A stretch of 64,000 nucleotides of DNA from Variovorax paradoxus (GCF_030811855.1 NZ_JAUSRN010000020.1:37358-101357); one strand, 5' to 3'. Positions 17,901 through 26,745 are shown, counted from the stretch's first letter. Program-made: numbers and translations. The notes: generated by a model from the sequence alone, not told the origin.

Positions 17901-19359
17901 CTGGCTGGGGCCCAAGCTGTCGGCGCTCACCGCCACCACGTATGTCTCGGACCACCAAAGCTACGTCGATGCCTCCCCGGCAGTGGCTGAAGCCGAAGTG
18001 GGTACGGCCGGCACCAAGGCAGACTGGAAGACGGTGCTCGTCTCGGGCACCGGCGCTGGCGGGCGCGGAGTGTTTGCGCTCGACGTGACCAATCCGGCGG
18101 CGTTCGATGCATCGAAAGTGATGTGGGAGTTCACCAATGCAGACGATGCCGACCTTGGCTTCGTGGTGGGCAAACCCCAGATCCTGAAAATGCGCACCAG
18201 CGCAGCCAGCGCAACAGCCACCTACAAGTGGTTTGCCCTGGTTGCCAGTGGCGTCAACAACTATGTGCGAGACAGCGCCGGCTTGTTCAGCTCCACCGGA
18301 CGCCCTGCCCTGTTCCTGCTCGACCTGGCCAAGCCCGCAGGCACCGCCTGGACGCTCGGGTCCAACTATTACAAGGTGTCGTTGCCCGTCGACGCGACGC
18401 TGGCGCAGACCGTGGCGCCCGGCCTGATCAATTTCTCTGCCGTTCCGGGAACGCAGCGCGAGGTGACCCAAGTGTTTGCAGGCGATCTGCACGGCAATGT
18501 GTGGAAGCTCGACTTCCGCGCCTACGGGACCGCCAACTGGAACATCGGCAAGCTTTCAGCCTTCAACAAGGGCACAGCCGATAGCCCCGTTCCCTATCCG
18601 CTCTTCATTGCCAAGACCAGCGCCGACAGGGTTCAGCCCATCTCCATGGCACCGGCGCTGATTGCCGGCCAACGCGGCAACAGCACCTATGTGGCCTTCG
18701 GAACAGGCAAGTACCTGGAAGCCGACGATCGCTCTTCGACTCTCCAGAACTCCTTCTACGCAGTGCACGACAACGGCTCGACCACGCCGGACGCCAGCCC
18801 TGCTGGCGCGAGCGTGATCAGCGGGCGCGGCCGGCTGCAGGCAGGCACCGTCGATGCAACGGCGCGGACGGTGGCGATTGCACCTTTTGTGTGGGGCCGT
18901 GCGACGTCCGATGTGGACGCAACCCAGCGCTCCGGCTGGTACTTCGACTATTCGACCAGCGGCGAGAAGCAGATCAGCAATGCCCTGCTGAATGGTGAAA
19001 CCCTGATCTTTGGCAGCCTAATACCCGGATCGACCAGCGGCGCCAACACCTGCGGCGTGAGCGGTGGCAGCGGCAACGAGTATCGATTGGACGTGGACAC
19101 AGGCGACGGGGACTTCCGGGTGTCGACCGTGGGCATCCTGGGCCAGCCGCTGGTGATCGAGCTCGCGAATTCATCCGAAACCGTCAGCAACAGCACTGGC
19201 CGCCGCACCCGGACCATTACGAGCCAAGTGGTGAAGCAAGGCTCCGGTGGCATCGACACCGCATCGGGTTCTGGCGACAAAACAACCAAGACCATCGTCG
19301 CTGGCCGCCTGAGCTGGCGGCAGATCAATAACTACCAAGACTTGAAGAACGCACCATGA
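14950..19359 (+). CDS. pilY1: Type IV pilus tip adhesin/assembly factor PilY1
   Basis: 1469 residues from the ATG at 14950, 13 bases after pilX. The C-terminal half has the seven-bladed propeller typical of PilY1: RRNNKLLGDIINSG, VGANDGMLHAFNAGTGDELF, VLVSGTGAGGRGVFALDVT, VFAGDLHGNVWKLD and YVAFGTGKYLE. The N-terminal half is cysteine-containing and divergent, as usual. PilY1 controls pilus extension/retraction balance and surface sensing. The hydrophobic core of the signal (LAWFGLPLAALTISFVV) begins only about 38 residues in, so the export signal is unusually long or the true start is further in. It overlaps pilE by four bases. Confidence 0.94.
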   Translation: MNKHKKSLRAFASQIARTWELATHPRLWSPRQRALAWFGLPLAALTISFVVNSQTSAPAFKAISLSSDPLYATTSGDKPTLALALSVEYPTVGAQYTPGGADDNTYSNTTEYLGYYDAEACYSYNNAPTETPATGFTAADYKRFDRVGPATSRTCADAFPNAFSGNFLNWAGNSAIDMLRLALSGGDRYIDTTDLTILQRAVIPNGDPVCMWNSTNFPAKRLLRGGGTSGKTFWGAVPAAMITAAGANDIYVGNTLNRMYFGTARGGSCTDTGSYSLAGASSATAAIGTIRSETTKLPRDASSCANEGGTCAFTGIQEVWYGAEKSWKVAPVSISTACSNGVFGDPISGTVKKCYTVPYTGSWTPPSSGSGLSTDGFFYARVQVCQKDSAGNLLDNRDYPFCTKYPSGNFKPGGVVQKYSDQLRLAAFGYLLEQTASYNNGRYGGVLRAPMKYVGAKTFDINGQDSTPSGGNANAEWDPTTGVFKANPDSNAMGISGVVNYLNKFGRTGTPGKYKKYDPVSELYYESLRYMQGLSPSPDAISGITDALKDGFPVYTDWSNLDPFGGGRTNTGNYSCLKNNIVVIGDINTHDGSRFPAVDTANNIPNLGTWTGVAQDFEKGVVRNYTDGAGAARQTSNPNAVNANPKGDAIIGYSYWAHTHDIRGTGWTNEPAKQRPGLRVKTFIFDVNEYGDQNNVATRRTRNQFFTAAKYGGFESDSGNLGSKPFNTYGNPFRKEDGTVDNDVWQDSENPGEAGTYYLQSSARGVLSAFDSIFSRASTTARSIAGSAVASQKLTAGNQIYQGSFDTSNWSGDLQAFNLSVDANNNVSISSTAAWSASDRLAALTAPATSRNIVVGNAGATSSPTATAFTWAAISDVLKAHLNKPSPAAAADAQGENRLNYLRGSSANDGTTFRRRNNKLLGDIINSGVAYSGAPPATISSASYAGFRTDNLARTPAVFVGANDGMLHAFNAGTGDELFGYIPSWLGPKLSALTATTYVSDHQSYVDASPAVAEAEVGTAGTKADWKTVLVSGTGAGGRGVFALDVTNPAAFDASKVMWEFTNADDADLGFVVGKPQILKMRTSAASATATYKWFALVASGVNNYVRDSAGLFSSTGRPALFLLDLAKPAGTAWTLGSNYYKVSLPVDATLAQTVAPGLINFSAVPGTQREVTQVFAGDLHGNVWKLDFRAYGTANWNIGKLSAFNKGTADSPVPYPLFIAKTSADRVQPISMAPALIAGQRGNSTYVAFGTGKYLEADDRSSTLQNSFYAVHDNGSTTPDASPAGASVISGRGRLQAGTVDATARTVAIAPFVWGRATSDVDATQRSGWYFDYSTSGEKQISNALLNGETLIFGSLIPGSTSGANTCGVSGGSGNEYRLDVDTGDGDFRVSTVGILGQPLVIELANSSETVSNSTGRRTRTITSQVVKQGSGGIDTASGSGDKTTKTIVAGRLSWRQINNYQDLKNAP

Positions 19360-19826
19360 AGAACAAGCCGCTTATCCAAAGAGGCTTCACCCTCCTCGAA
19401 CTGATGATCGTGGTCGCGATCGTGGGCATCCTCGCGTCAATCGCTTATCCGGCCTACCAAGACTCAGTTTTGAAAGGGCGACGCGCAGAAGCCAGGACCG
19501 CACTGCTGGAGTTGATGCAACAGCAGGAACGCTACATGACGCAGCGAGGCACGTATCTGGTGTTCAGCAACACGAGTGGCGTGACTGTGCCGGCTGATGC
19601 TGCGACGACGTTCAAGACTTTCAGTGGAGACAATTCGGCCGCGCCTTCATACCGCCTTTGGGCGGAAAGATGTCCAACTCCCGTTGGCATCACGGAGCGC
19701 GATTGCATCCGAGTGAACGCAACACCCGTTCGGGCCGATGCCGCGGTGAATGCGCTGAGCATTACCAGTACAGGCGTCAAAAGCTGCACTGGCAACACAA
19801 CCAACACAAAGCTGTGCTGGCCATGA
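19356..19826 (+). CDS. pilE: Type IV minor pilin PilE
   Basis: 156 residues. The leader MKNKPLIQRG precedes FTLLELMIVVAIVGILASIA, with Glu5 and the YPAYQDSVLKGRRAEA continuation of PilE-type minor pilins. Two pairs of cysteines (near CPTPVGITERDC and CTGNTTNTKLC) could form disulphides in the C-terminal region. Its ATG overlaps the pilY1 stop by four bases and its own stop overlaps fimT by four bases. The major pilin is a separate gene (pilA at 30293-30739). Confidence 0.93.
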   Translation: MKNKPLIQRGFTLLELMIVVAIVGILASIAYPAYQDSVLKGRRAEARTALLELMQQQERYMTQRGTYLVFSNTSGVTVPADAATTFKTFSGDNSAAPSYRLWAERCPTPVGITERDCIRVNATPVRADAAVNALSITSTGVKSCTGNTTNTKLCWP

Positions 19827-20398
19827 ACACCTCCCCTTCGAGCCGCATTGCCGGCTTTACTTTGATCGAGCTGATGGTCACTGTCGCCGTTGCGGCAGTA
19901 CTGCTCGTCGTGGCGGTGCCGAGCTTCGTGAGCTTCCAGAGAAACTCCGAGCTGACTTCGGCAACCAATTCATTTGTTGCAGCCGTGAATGCAGCGCGCG
20001 GCGAGGCAATGAAACGCGGCATGAACGCGATGGTGGTGCCAACAACTGGTACTGACTGGAGCACGGGGTGGACAGTATTCGTGGACCAAGACCGGAGCGG
20101 CGGACTCAATACGGGCGACACCACAGTGCTCCAGCAACCCGCATTCCCGAGCTATTTGAGCGCTACCGGGCAAGGCACCGCGAGCGAAACCCCGGCCTAC
20201 ATCATGTTCGACGCCTCTGGGTACGCGAAAACCAAGACTGCCGGCTTCGGCGCCCTCACGATGACCATCGCGCGCAGCGACGTGAGCGATACGGCGCAGA
20301 CGGCCCAAACGCGCCGCATCGTTATCGCAAAGTCGGGGCGCGCACGATCTTGCAGGCCTTCAACGGACACCACTTGCACGGTGAGTGCCGAGGAGTAG
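19823..20398 (+). CDS. fimT: GspH/FimT family pseudopilin
   Basis: 191 residues. The leader MNTSPSSRIAG is followed by FTLIELMVTVAVAAVLLVVA, then VPSFVSFQRNSELTSATNSF and AARGEAMKRG, the standard GspH/FimT pattern, and a GWTVFVDQD segment. It is the last gene of the minor-pilin operon; in many bacteria fimT/fimU comes first, so the order is rearranged. The 261 bases that follow (20399-20659) hold no gene that I can see, and base composition falls from here on. Confidence 0.9.
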   Translation: MNTSPSSRIAGFTLIELMVTVAVAAVLLVVAVPSFVSFQRNSELTSATNSFVAAVNAARGEAMKRGMNAMVVPTTGTDWSTGWTVFVDQDRSGGLNTGDTTVLQQPAFPSYLSATGQGTASETPAYIMFDASGYAKTKTAGFGALTMTIARSDVSDTAQTAQTRRIVIAKSGRARSCRPSTDTTCTVSAEE

Positions 20399-20659
20399 TT
20401 CAGCCCCCGCACCATGCTTAAGTGATCGTATTGCTCCCAGCTCTCCGCACATGAATGCTCAACATCTCTCGGCAAAGGCACATTGGGCAGTCGAACACAT
20501 GCAGCATCGGCGGATTGCGCGGATACAGCTGGCTCCGAAGCGACGCTAAGGATGGCCTAGCTGCGATTTGCCAGAAACAAACTCCCTCGAGCCTAAGTTC
20601 AGCCTTTTGCTGGGGTATCGTTGCGTTGGGCGAACTATCTTCATCAGACTGGAGTAAAC

Positions 20660-21586
20660 GTGACAGTAGCCGTTCTAATGTCCACCTACAACGGCGAGCA
20701 GTTTGTGGAAGAGCAAGTCATCTCCATTCTTGAGCAGCTTCCCTCGGACGGGGAATTGGTCATCAGGGATGACGGGTCCACGGATCAAACCGTTGCTAGA
20801 GTGGCCGCAATAAGAGATCACAGGATCAGGCTGCTGCAAGGCAAGAACATCGGGTTTGCATCAAGCTTCTTATGTCTTTTGACGACGATCCGGGAGTCAT
20901 CGACTTTCGTATTTTTTTCCGATCAGGATGACGTTTGGGAACCAAGAAAGATCGCCACCGCGTGCGCTCGCCTTTCCGGCAAGGAGGACATCCCTAGACT
21001 CTACTGTTCAGGCCTGCTCCTCGTTTCAGAGCATCTTGAGCCCTTGGGCCGCTCGCCTCTTTTCCTGTGTCAGCCGAGTTTTGACAACGCGTTGGTCGAA
21101 AACATTGCGACAGGGTGCACCGTCGCACTCAATCGGGCTGCTGTTTCGCTGATTCTGCGGACCAGTCGCCCAGAGCAAATTCGGTATCACGACTGGTGGT
21201 GCTATCTCGTCGTGGCGGCCTTTGGTGAAGTCTTATACGACCCGACTCCGCAGATTCGATATCGTCAGCATACGCAAAATGCGTTGGGTATGTCGTCAGG
21301 AGGAGGCAGGTACCTGAGAATCATGCAGGCTATCAGGCGCCAGAGTTGGCTGAGCATCATGCAGATCCATCTTCGTGAGTTTGCTTTGAGCTTTGGAAAC
21401 GAAATCTCGGCCTCTCAGAGGCGATCTCTTGATCGCATGACAATTCGCGGAGTGCGTGATGCGATTCGCGTGATTTTCTCGTCCGAGCGCAGACGACAGT
21501 TCCTCAGAGACGAACTACTGTTCAGATTGTTGGTGGCCTTCGAGTTGGTCGTCCGGCGCGATTTGCCGTTCGCTTCGCGCCGCTAG
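20660..21586 (+). CDS. Family 2 glycosyltransferase (rhamnosyltransferase-like)
   Basis: 308 residues from the GTG at 20660, which has GGAG six bases upstream. GT2 motifs are VAVLMSTYNGEQFVEEQV, VIRDDGSTDQT and FFSDQDDVW (the DxD-type metal site), then the acceptor-side segment YHDWWCYLVVAAFGEVLYD and YRQHTQNALG. The combination resembles alpha-1,3-rhamnosyltransferases of surface polysaccharides. It lies on the plus strand and converges with the minus-strand glycan operon, 9 bases away. Base composition is clearly lower in G+C than in the pilus genes beside it, suggesting separate ancestry. Confidence 0.85.
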   Translation: MTVAVLMSTYNGEQFVEEQVISILEQLPSDGELVIRDDGSTDQTVARVAAIRDHRIRLLQGKNIGFASSFLCLLTTIRESSTFVFFSDQDDVWEPRKIATACARLSGKEDIPRLYCSGLLLVSEHLEPLGRSPLFLCQPSFDNALVENIATGCTVALNRAAVSLILRTSRPEQIRYHDWWCYLVVAAFGEVLYDPTPQIRYRQHTQNALGMSSGGGRYLRIMQAIRRQSWLSIMQIHLREFALSFGNEISASQRRSLDRMTIRGVRDAIRVIFSSERRRQFLRDELLFRLLVAFELVVRRDLPFASRR

Positions 21587-21595
21587 ATTCGCGGA

Positions 21596-22573
21596 TCAAT
21601 ACCTGGGGTGGTGCACAAACGGTGCGCCGCGTAATCTTCTCAATACCCAAGCATGACCAGCCTTCGCAACGAGCACACAGGCCCTCGCCGCTGCGAGTGC
21701 GGCAAGGAACGGACGAGAAGTATGTGCGATTGCAGCCAATTGCGTAAGGGTGACCAAATCCAACGGCACCACCTTACTGCGTAACGCAAAAAAAATCCTG
21801 TATGCCACATAGTTTGCCGCACCTCTTCGTGCCGCATTTCTTCGGATGAGTGGCAACGCGGCAAACAATGCATCGCGATAAAGGTCCTGCACTTGTCCAC
21901 CGTGAAGCCGCTGTATGGAACCAGGCAGCCCCGCCCGATAACACACTAGCGGCTGCTCGATGAACCCGATCGGCGCTTTGTGAGCAAGTGCGAGCAAAAT
22001 GGCATAGTCGATAAAAGGTGGAACGAGGCCGCAAACTGTGGAAAGCGCTGCACGTCGATAGAGCAGGGAGCTGTGGTTAAGAAAGTTTCCTGACGCGGTT
22101 AGATATTCCAGGTCGATTACGCGAGTCTTAACGTTGGTGAATATTCCACATTCACCCTCGTTCTGGTTCACTACACGAGCATTGGTACAAACTGCTTGAA
22201 TATCTGGATGCTGACCGAGGAATCCGATCTGAGCACCTAGCTTTCCGGGGTCCCAGTAGTCATCGCCATCGAGATGCGCAATATAGTCGCCAGAAGCCTT
22301 GGAGAGGATCGAAAGGTAGTTGAACGCGGGGCCGATGTTCAATCCGTGGCGAACAACAATCAGTGACGTACCATGGATGCGCCGCAGCTTACCCAGCACA
22401 GCGTCTGTCGCATCAGTCGAACAATCGTCTCCTACGATTACTTCAATGTTCAGCAAGCCGGCGGTCACGGCATCTTGAGCGAATATGCTGTTGATGCAGC
22501 GCTCAAGATATTGAGCCTGATTGAACGTGGCAACGCACACCGTGACCGTTGGGGGCCGCTCAACTTGGCTCAT
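21596..22573 (-). CDS. Family 2 glycosyltransferase
   Basis: 325 residues from the ATG at 22573. VTVCVATFNQAQYLERCINS, VIVGDDCSTDAT and HLDGDDYWDPGKL give the complete GT2 nucleotide-sugar and metal motifs, followed by NHSSLLYRRAAL and a basic C-terminus. It is the last gene of the low-GC minus-strand operon and overlaps the methyltransferase by 14 bases. It probably adds one sugar to the glycan built by this cluster; donor and acceptor unknown. Confidence 0.85.
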   Translation of the reverse strand: MSQVERPPTVTVCVATFNQAQYLERCINSIFAQDAVTAGLLNIEVIVGDDCSTDATDAVLGKLRRIHGTSLIVVRHGLNIGPAFNYLSILSKASGDYIAHLDGDDYWDPGKLGAQIGFLGQHPDIQAVCTNARVVNQNEGECGIFTNVKTRVIDLEYLTASGNFLNHSSLLYRRAALSTVCGLVPPFIDYAILLALAHKAPIGFIEQPLVCYRAGLPGSIQRLHGGQVQDLYRDALFAALPLIRRNAARRGAANYVAYRIFFALRSKVVPLDLVTLTQLAAIAHTSRPFLAALAAARACVLVAKAGHAWVLRRLRGAPFVHHPRY

Positions 22574-23360
22574 GGCTTTGGCTCTCGATTGGTTTCTGGA
22601 ACAGCAAGAACGGCTCTGATGAGTTGACGCCGTGCCGCCCGGCATCTATTTCCGGAAGAAGCTCTTGGTGCGTTTTCACCCGACTGACCAGACCTTGAGA
22701 AGCTAATACAGCAGCAATGTCACGGCCGTACATACGTACGTGATCTTCCTGTCCGTAGGCATGTAGCCGCGCAGATCTGTCCTGAATACCAGGGTCCTCG
22801 AAAGTTCGAGTGAGTGTTGGGGCAAAGGGTGTTTGAAGAATGGCAAATCCACCTCTGGCGAGCACTCGATATATCTCAGCCAAGGATTGCTTAGCATCAT
22901 CCACATGCTCCATGACGTGGTTGGCGATCACCAAGTCAAAGCTTTGATCGTCTGCGGCAATTCGGGTAAGGTCCAGTTCTACGATGCCTGCTCGGGTCGG
23001 AAACTTGTCAGCTTGGATATACAACGACGGCCCGTGCACCGAGATCAACTCCGCGATATGTTTCTCCGGTGCAAAGTGCAAAATTCTCGCGCCCGGAATG
23101 CGTGCAATCAGCCCAGCAGCACGAAGATAAAGCACCAAGTGCCGATCTCGATCGCTCGCGCCGCAATGCGGACACTCGAAGTGATCCACGTCGCTACCAA
23201 CCGCTTTGAGAGCGCGCGCCAGAGGTGGCATGAACATGCTTCCTCCCCGATAGGGAACAAAGCGCAACACATCGCGCTTGCAAATGCAGCAGTAGCGGGA
23301 CCTAGGAAAAGGCAGGACGTTTAGTCCCAAAAAGAACGCCCGCCAGAATCTGAGCAACAT
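22560..23360 (-). CDS. Class I SAM-dependent methyltransferase with N-terminal zinc-type cysteines
   Basis: 266 residues from the ATG at 23360; an earlier in-frame ATG (23444) would overlap the flippase. The N-terminal third holds CCICKRD and FECPHCGASDRDRH, likely a zinc-binding domain. The core has LHFAPEKHIAEL, LDLTRIAADDQSFDLVIANH, VMEHVDDAKQSLAEIYRVL and GGFAILQTPF, the standard Methyltransf_11 pattern. Such proteins are frequent in polysaccharide clusters. The likely substrate is a sugar residue, but that is inference. No clear ribosome site is seen. Confidence 0.82.
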   Translation of the reverse strand: MLLRFWRAFFLGLNVLPFPRSRYCCICKRDVLRFVPYRGGSMFMPPLARALKAVGSDVDHFECPHCGASDRDRHLVLYLRAAGLIARIPGARILHFAPEKHIAELISVHGPSLYIQADKFPTRAGIVELDLTRIAADDQSFDLVIANHVMEHVDDAKQSLAEIYRVLARGGFAILQTPFAPTLTRTFEDPGIQDRSARLHAYGQEDHVRMYGRDIAAVLASQGLVSRVKTHQELLPEIDAGRHGVNSSEPFLLFQKPIESQSHEPS

Positions 23361-23377
23361 TTTTGAAAAGAGCAGTG

Positions 23378-24892
23378 TTAGAGAGGGGAAGTGCCAAGCT
23401 TCCGCGCCGGCATTCGATACCGGCAAAAAATCCATAGCAAGCAAACAGCGATCCCCTGAAGAACGATCCAGACCATTGCCAGTCCACCGATGCGTAAAAC
23501 CAGTGATAGGGGACTAGGTAAAAGATGCTTCAGCGCATATGCCGTGATACCGAGCGGCAGAGCAAACCAGATGATCGTCCGCACCCAAGGCCACCACCCT
23601 CCTTCGAGGTACCTGTGATGGACGATCTGCGGCCAGAGTAGAAAAAACAGACCAAGGCTGCCGCTCCATAGAGCTACAGCACCACTTGCACCAGAGTGCA
23701 ACGAGCCGATGACAAGTACTACAGCTGTACAGGTTGCGAGGGCCAGTGACGCGGCGACGTGTCTTCGCAGTTCTCCCGCTGCATTGAGCAGACCATACGG
23801 CATCGATGAGAGCGCGAGAAACGAAGCTCCAGCTGCATATAGTGGGATTAGAGAGGATGCGTTGATTTCGGCAGCACCCAAGCGCCCGATGAACCATATC
23901 GTCAGCAGTTCCTCAGAGAAGGCGGCACAGACAAGCGCCGTAGGAAAAAGAAGACAGCACGTAGCCGCGGTCAACGATAGGTAGAGGTTTGTCTGCTCGA
24001 GGCGGGACTCGGGAGTATGTAGCCGAACCAAAGCAGGGTATGAGAGCTGCACAAGCGGAATTGCTAGTGTCAGCAAGCCAGTAGGAATTGCTGCCGCGAT
24101 GCCAATCGCTCCGTACTCGCGGAGCGAAAGCGTCTGTGAAAGTACTAGCTTGTCGAGTTGCGTGATCGAGATCCAGATGGCTGAGGCAGCAGCAATTTGT
24201 ATTGCCATGGGCCATAAGGCACGTAGCGCGTTCGTCGATCCGCTATGGTCATCACTGAACCTCAGATGCAGCTTCCATCGGCATAGAAGTATCAGCATCA
24301 GCATCTCGACAGCCGATAGGACCGATTGGCAGATCAACCACACGAAAAAGCCTCCCTCGGTGCATTTGAGGACGGCGAGTGCGCCAGCCAATCGCGCTGT
24401 CGCAGAAAAGGTATTCAACACAGCCAATCCTGCGAACTGTTCCGCGCCCGCCAGCGCGGCACGGTAGAGCTCACTGCCCCATCGCAAGGAGAGCGCCAGG
24501 GTAGAGGCCAATACCGCGAGACTCGCGACGCGAGCGTCGGCGAAAATTCCCTCGCTCCCGCGCCTTGCGATCCACTCGCCAAATCCCAGTATTGAAAAAC
24601 CGACCAGCACCATACCCAGCAGCATCGGAAGTTGCAACGCCGCTAGCATTGGCCCGGCCTTGTCCGGTTGATGTTCTCTGCGCGTTGCAGCAACTTCGCG
24701 AGACAAGGCAAGTGGAAAGCCGAAATCCGCGATTTGAATCCAACCTTGCGCAACGAAGAACATCATCATTAGCGCGAACTGCTCCGCCCCTAGCTGGGTC
24801 AAGTAGGCTGGCAGCAGCAGGATCAGCAGGCCGGAGCCATATAGCTGCGAGCCATAGGCGAAATACTTATCCCTTGGTCTGCTCATTCTCAT
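23378..24892 (-). CDS. Wzx-like polysaccharide flippase
   Basis: 504 residues with about 12-14 hydrophobic helices and few charged residues between them. The opening RDKYFAYGSQLYGSGLLILLLPAYL and the WISITQLDKLVLSQTLSLREYG segment are typical of the polysaccharide-biosynthesis (MATE/MOP superfamily) flippases that move undecaprenyl-linked sugar units to the periplasmic face. It overlaps the acyltransferase by about 26 bases; ATGs at 24892 and 24886 are both possible. It would supply lipid-linked glycan to a periplasmic ligase such as the PglL-like protein at 10822-12570, although no Wzy polymerase is seen inside the cluster. Confidence 0.85.
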   Translation of the reverse strand: MRMSRPRDKYFAYGSQLYGSGLLILLLPAYLTQLGAEQFALMMMFFVAQGWIQIADFGFPLALSREVAATRREHQPDKAGPMLAALQLPMLLGMVLVGFSILGFGEWIARRGSEGIFADARVASLAVLASTLALSLRWGSELYRAALAGAEQFAGLAVLNTFSATARLAGALAVLKCTEGGFFVWLICQSVLSAVEMLMLILLCRWKLHLRFSDDHSGSTNALRALWPMAIQIAAASAIWISITQLDKLVLSQTLSLREYGAIGIAAAIPTGLLTLAIPLVQLSYPALVRLHTPESRLEQTNLYLSLTAATCCLLFPTALVCAAFSEELLTIWFIGRLGAAEINASSLIPLYAAGASFLALSSMPYGLLNAAGELRRHVAASLALATCTAVVLVIGSLHSGASGAVALWSGSLGLFFLLWPQIVHHRYLEGGWWPWVRTIIWFALPLGITAYALKHLLPSPLSLVLRIGGLAMVWIVLQGIAVCLLWIFCRYRMPARKLGTSPL

Positions 24893-25457
24893 CTTGAAGG
24901 AACGCCCTGTACTGACTCTCCTTCTCGATCAAGCCTCGCTGTCGATTGCCCGCACGACGAGCGGGAACGCCGACGAATATGCCAAATGCTTCGTACTTCC
25001 CGTTGGCTAGACTCAGTGCTCCCAGCGCCGCCCCATCACCAAATTGCGTGCCGGGTAGCACCACGCTGCCGCTTCCCACAATGACGTGCCTGCCAAGGTG
25101 CACCGGCGCTGACTGCACATTCGTAAACTCTTTCGCAACAGTAGGGTTGGTCAAGGCGGCGCCCGAGTAGTCGTCGGAACTCGAGTAGACAGAAACTCGA
25201 GAGGAAAGACCTGAGAAATCATCGAGTCGAATTTCCGACTTTCCGGCAAGAAAGCAGAAGGCTGCGATATGCACGTTGGCACCGATGGTAATGCCTCCAG
25301 TACCTGCAGAGAGCACCGCAAAATCGTCGATCCGGGACCGGCTGCCGATTGCAATTCGGCCGCAGTTGAAATAGGACGCCTTGGCCGAGAGCGTGGCATC
25401 GGGTGCAACGAAGGCAAACCCCATGTGCTCAATTTCTTGCTTGGTCAACCAAGTCAT
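24867..25457 (-). CDS. Left-handed beta-helix (hexapeptide) acyltransferase
   Basis: 196 residues from the ATG at 25457, whose ATGA overlaps the stop of the aminotransferase gene. Isoleucine-rich hexapeptide turns are visible (CGRIAIGSRSRIDDFAVLS, GGITIGANVHIAAFCFLAG, VHLGRHVIVGSGSVVLPG), ending in a VPARRAG motif seen in sugar O- and N-acetyltransferases. Its coupling to a DegT aminotransferase suggests N-acylation of the amino sugar made by that enzyme, as FdtC/QdtC-type enzymes do. An O-acetyltransferase role is also possible. Confidence 0.83.
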   Translation of the reverse strand: MTWLTKQEIEHMGFAFVAPDATLSAKASYFNCGRIAIGSRSRIDDFAVLSAGTGGITIGANVHIAAFCFLAGKSEIRLDDFSGLSSRVSVYSSSDDYSGAALTNPTVAKEFTNVQSAPVHLGRHVIVGSGSVVLPGTQFGDGAALGALSLANGKYEAFGIFVGVPARRAGNRQRGLIEKESQYRAFLQDENEQTKG

Positions 25458-26563
25458 TTTCCGCGCCCCTTGAGCGCGGAAACTACTCGATCTTGGTCGA
25501 TCGTGGAAAGCTCTGGATAGAGCGGCAAACAAAGAATTTGATCGGCCTTGCGCGTCGCAACGGGAAGATTTGAGCTGGCGGCAGATGAGATTCCACGATA
25601 CATGGGGAAGGTCGTAATTAACGGGAAAAAGTACCGTCTTGCAAAGACCGCCGAACGCTTCAGATGCTCATAGAGTTCATCTCTTCCACACCAAAAATCG
25701 CGCTCAACCAGCACCGGGAAGTAAGCATAGTTGGCTGTAATTGCTGGATCGTCCTCCAGCAATCTGAGACCGGGTACGGTTGAGAGCTCCTCGCGATACC
25801 GCGCCGAAACACGCTGCCGCGCCGAAATCGCATCACCGATCTTGTCGAGCTGAAGGATGCCAATCGCCGACTGCAGTTCGTTCATCTTTCCGTTGATGCC
25901 GGGAGCGACCACTGTGACTTCGTCGACAAATCCGAAGTTCTTAAGGTGGTCGATGCGCTCCTTGGACTTGCGATCGGGACAGATGATGGCACCTCCTTCG
26001 AAGGTGTTCATTACCTTGGTGGCGTGAAAGCTCACAATCGAAAGGTCGCCATGCCGTAACAGCGACCCCCCGGCGTCGCACACACCAAATGCATGGGCGG
26101 CGTCGTAGATCAATTTGAGTCCGTAAGTGTCGGCGATCTTCTGAAGTGCTTCTACATTGCAAGGTCGTCCGTAGCAATGGACAGCCAGGATCGCTGTGGT
26201 TTGCGGAGTAATCGCCGCCTCGATTTTTGCGGGGTCGATGTTGAGCGATTGCTCATCGATATCGACAAAAATGGGGCGTATGCCATTCCAGAGAAGCGAA
26301 TGCGCAGTAGCGACGAAGGAGTACGGGGTTGTGATGACCTCACCAGTGATTCGCAACGCTTGAAGTGCCGTGACCAAAGCGATGGTCGCATTGGTGAATA
26401 GCGATACATGCTGCACTCCAAGGTGCTCGGCGAGAGCTGCTTCAAAGCGTTGGTGGTACTTTCCACCATTGGTCAACACGCGACTTGACCAAATATCTTC
26501 CAACAGGGGCTGTAGGTCCTCGAGAGAGGGCAACTGTGGCCGAGTTACATAAAGAGGGGTCAT
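25454..26563 (-). CDS. DegT/DnrJ/EryC1/StrS family sugar aminotransferase
   Basis: 369 residues. The PLP lysine sits in SFHATKVMNTFEGGA, with the aspartate motif LIYDAAHAFG upstream and GINGKMNELQSAIGI downstream; TPYSFVATAHSLLWNG and VDIDEQSLNIDP are other family hallmarks. Enzymes with this wording (FdtB, QdtB, VioA) transfer an amino group to dTDP-keto-deoxyhexoses. It heads the low-GC minus-strand operon; the 182 bases upstream (26564-26745) hold no gene and probably its promoter. The dTDP-sugar dehydratase and ketoisomerase needed to make its substrate are not in this window. Confidence 0.88.
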   Translation of the reverse strand: MTPLYVTRPQLPSLEDLQPLLEDIWSSRVLTNGGKYHQRFEAALAEHLGVQHVSLFTNATIALVTALQALRITGEVITTPYSFVATAHSLLWNGIRPIFVDIDEQSLNIDPAKIEAAITPQTTAILAVHCYGRPCNVEALQKIADTYGLKLIYDAAHAFGVCDAGGSLLRHGDLSIVSFHATKVMNTFEGGAIICPDRKSKERIDHLKNFGFVDEVTVVAPGINGKMNELQSAIGILQLDKIGDAISARQRVSARYREELSTVPGLRLLEDDPAITANYAYFPVLVERDFWCGRDELYEHLKRSAVFARRYFFPLITTFPMYRGISSAASSNLPVATRKADQILCLPLYPELSTIDQDRVVSALKGRGK

Positions 26564-26745
26564 CGAATCATGCTTTTAAAAGGCAGTGTTACAGCTCGTT
26601 CCACAGGGCGTCAGATTCATCGGAATTTTTCATGCCTGTCGAGCGCGATAGGAGAGATTGGAGATCTCGCCATCCCCGTGCATAAGAGGTACACGTCCAA
26701 CCGACAGGTGATGATCGTACCTTGGCGCATCGTTTGATTCGAAAT

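Noticed and set aside
16531..18492. 653-codon open frame antisense to pilY1
   Set aside because: No recognisable domain, and it lies wholly inside the well-supported pilY1 gene.
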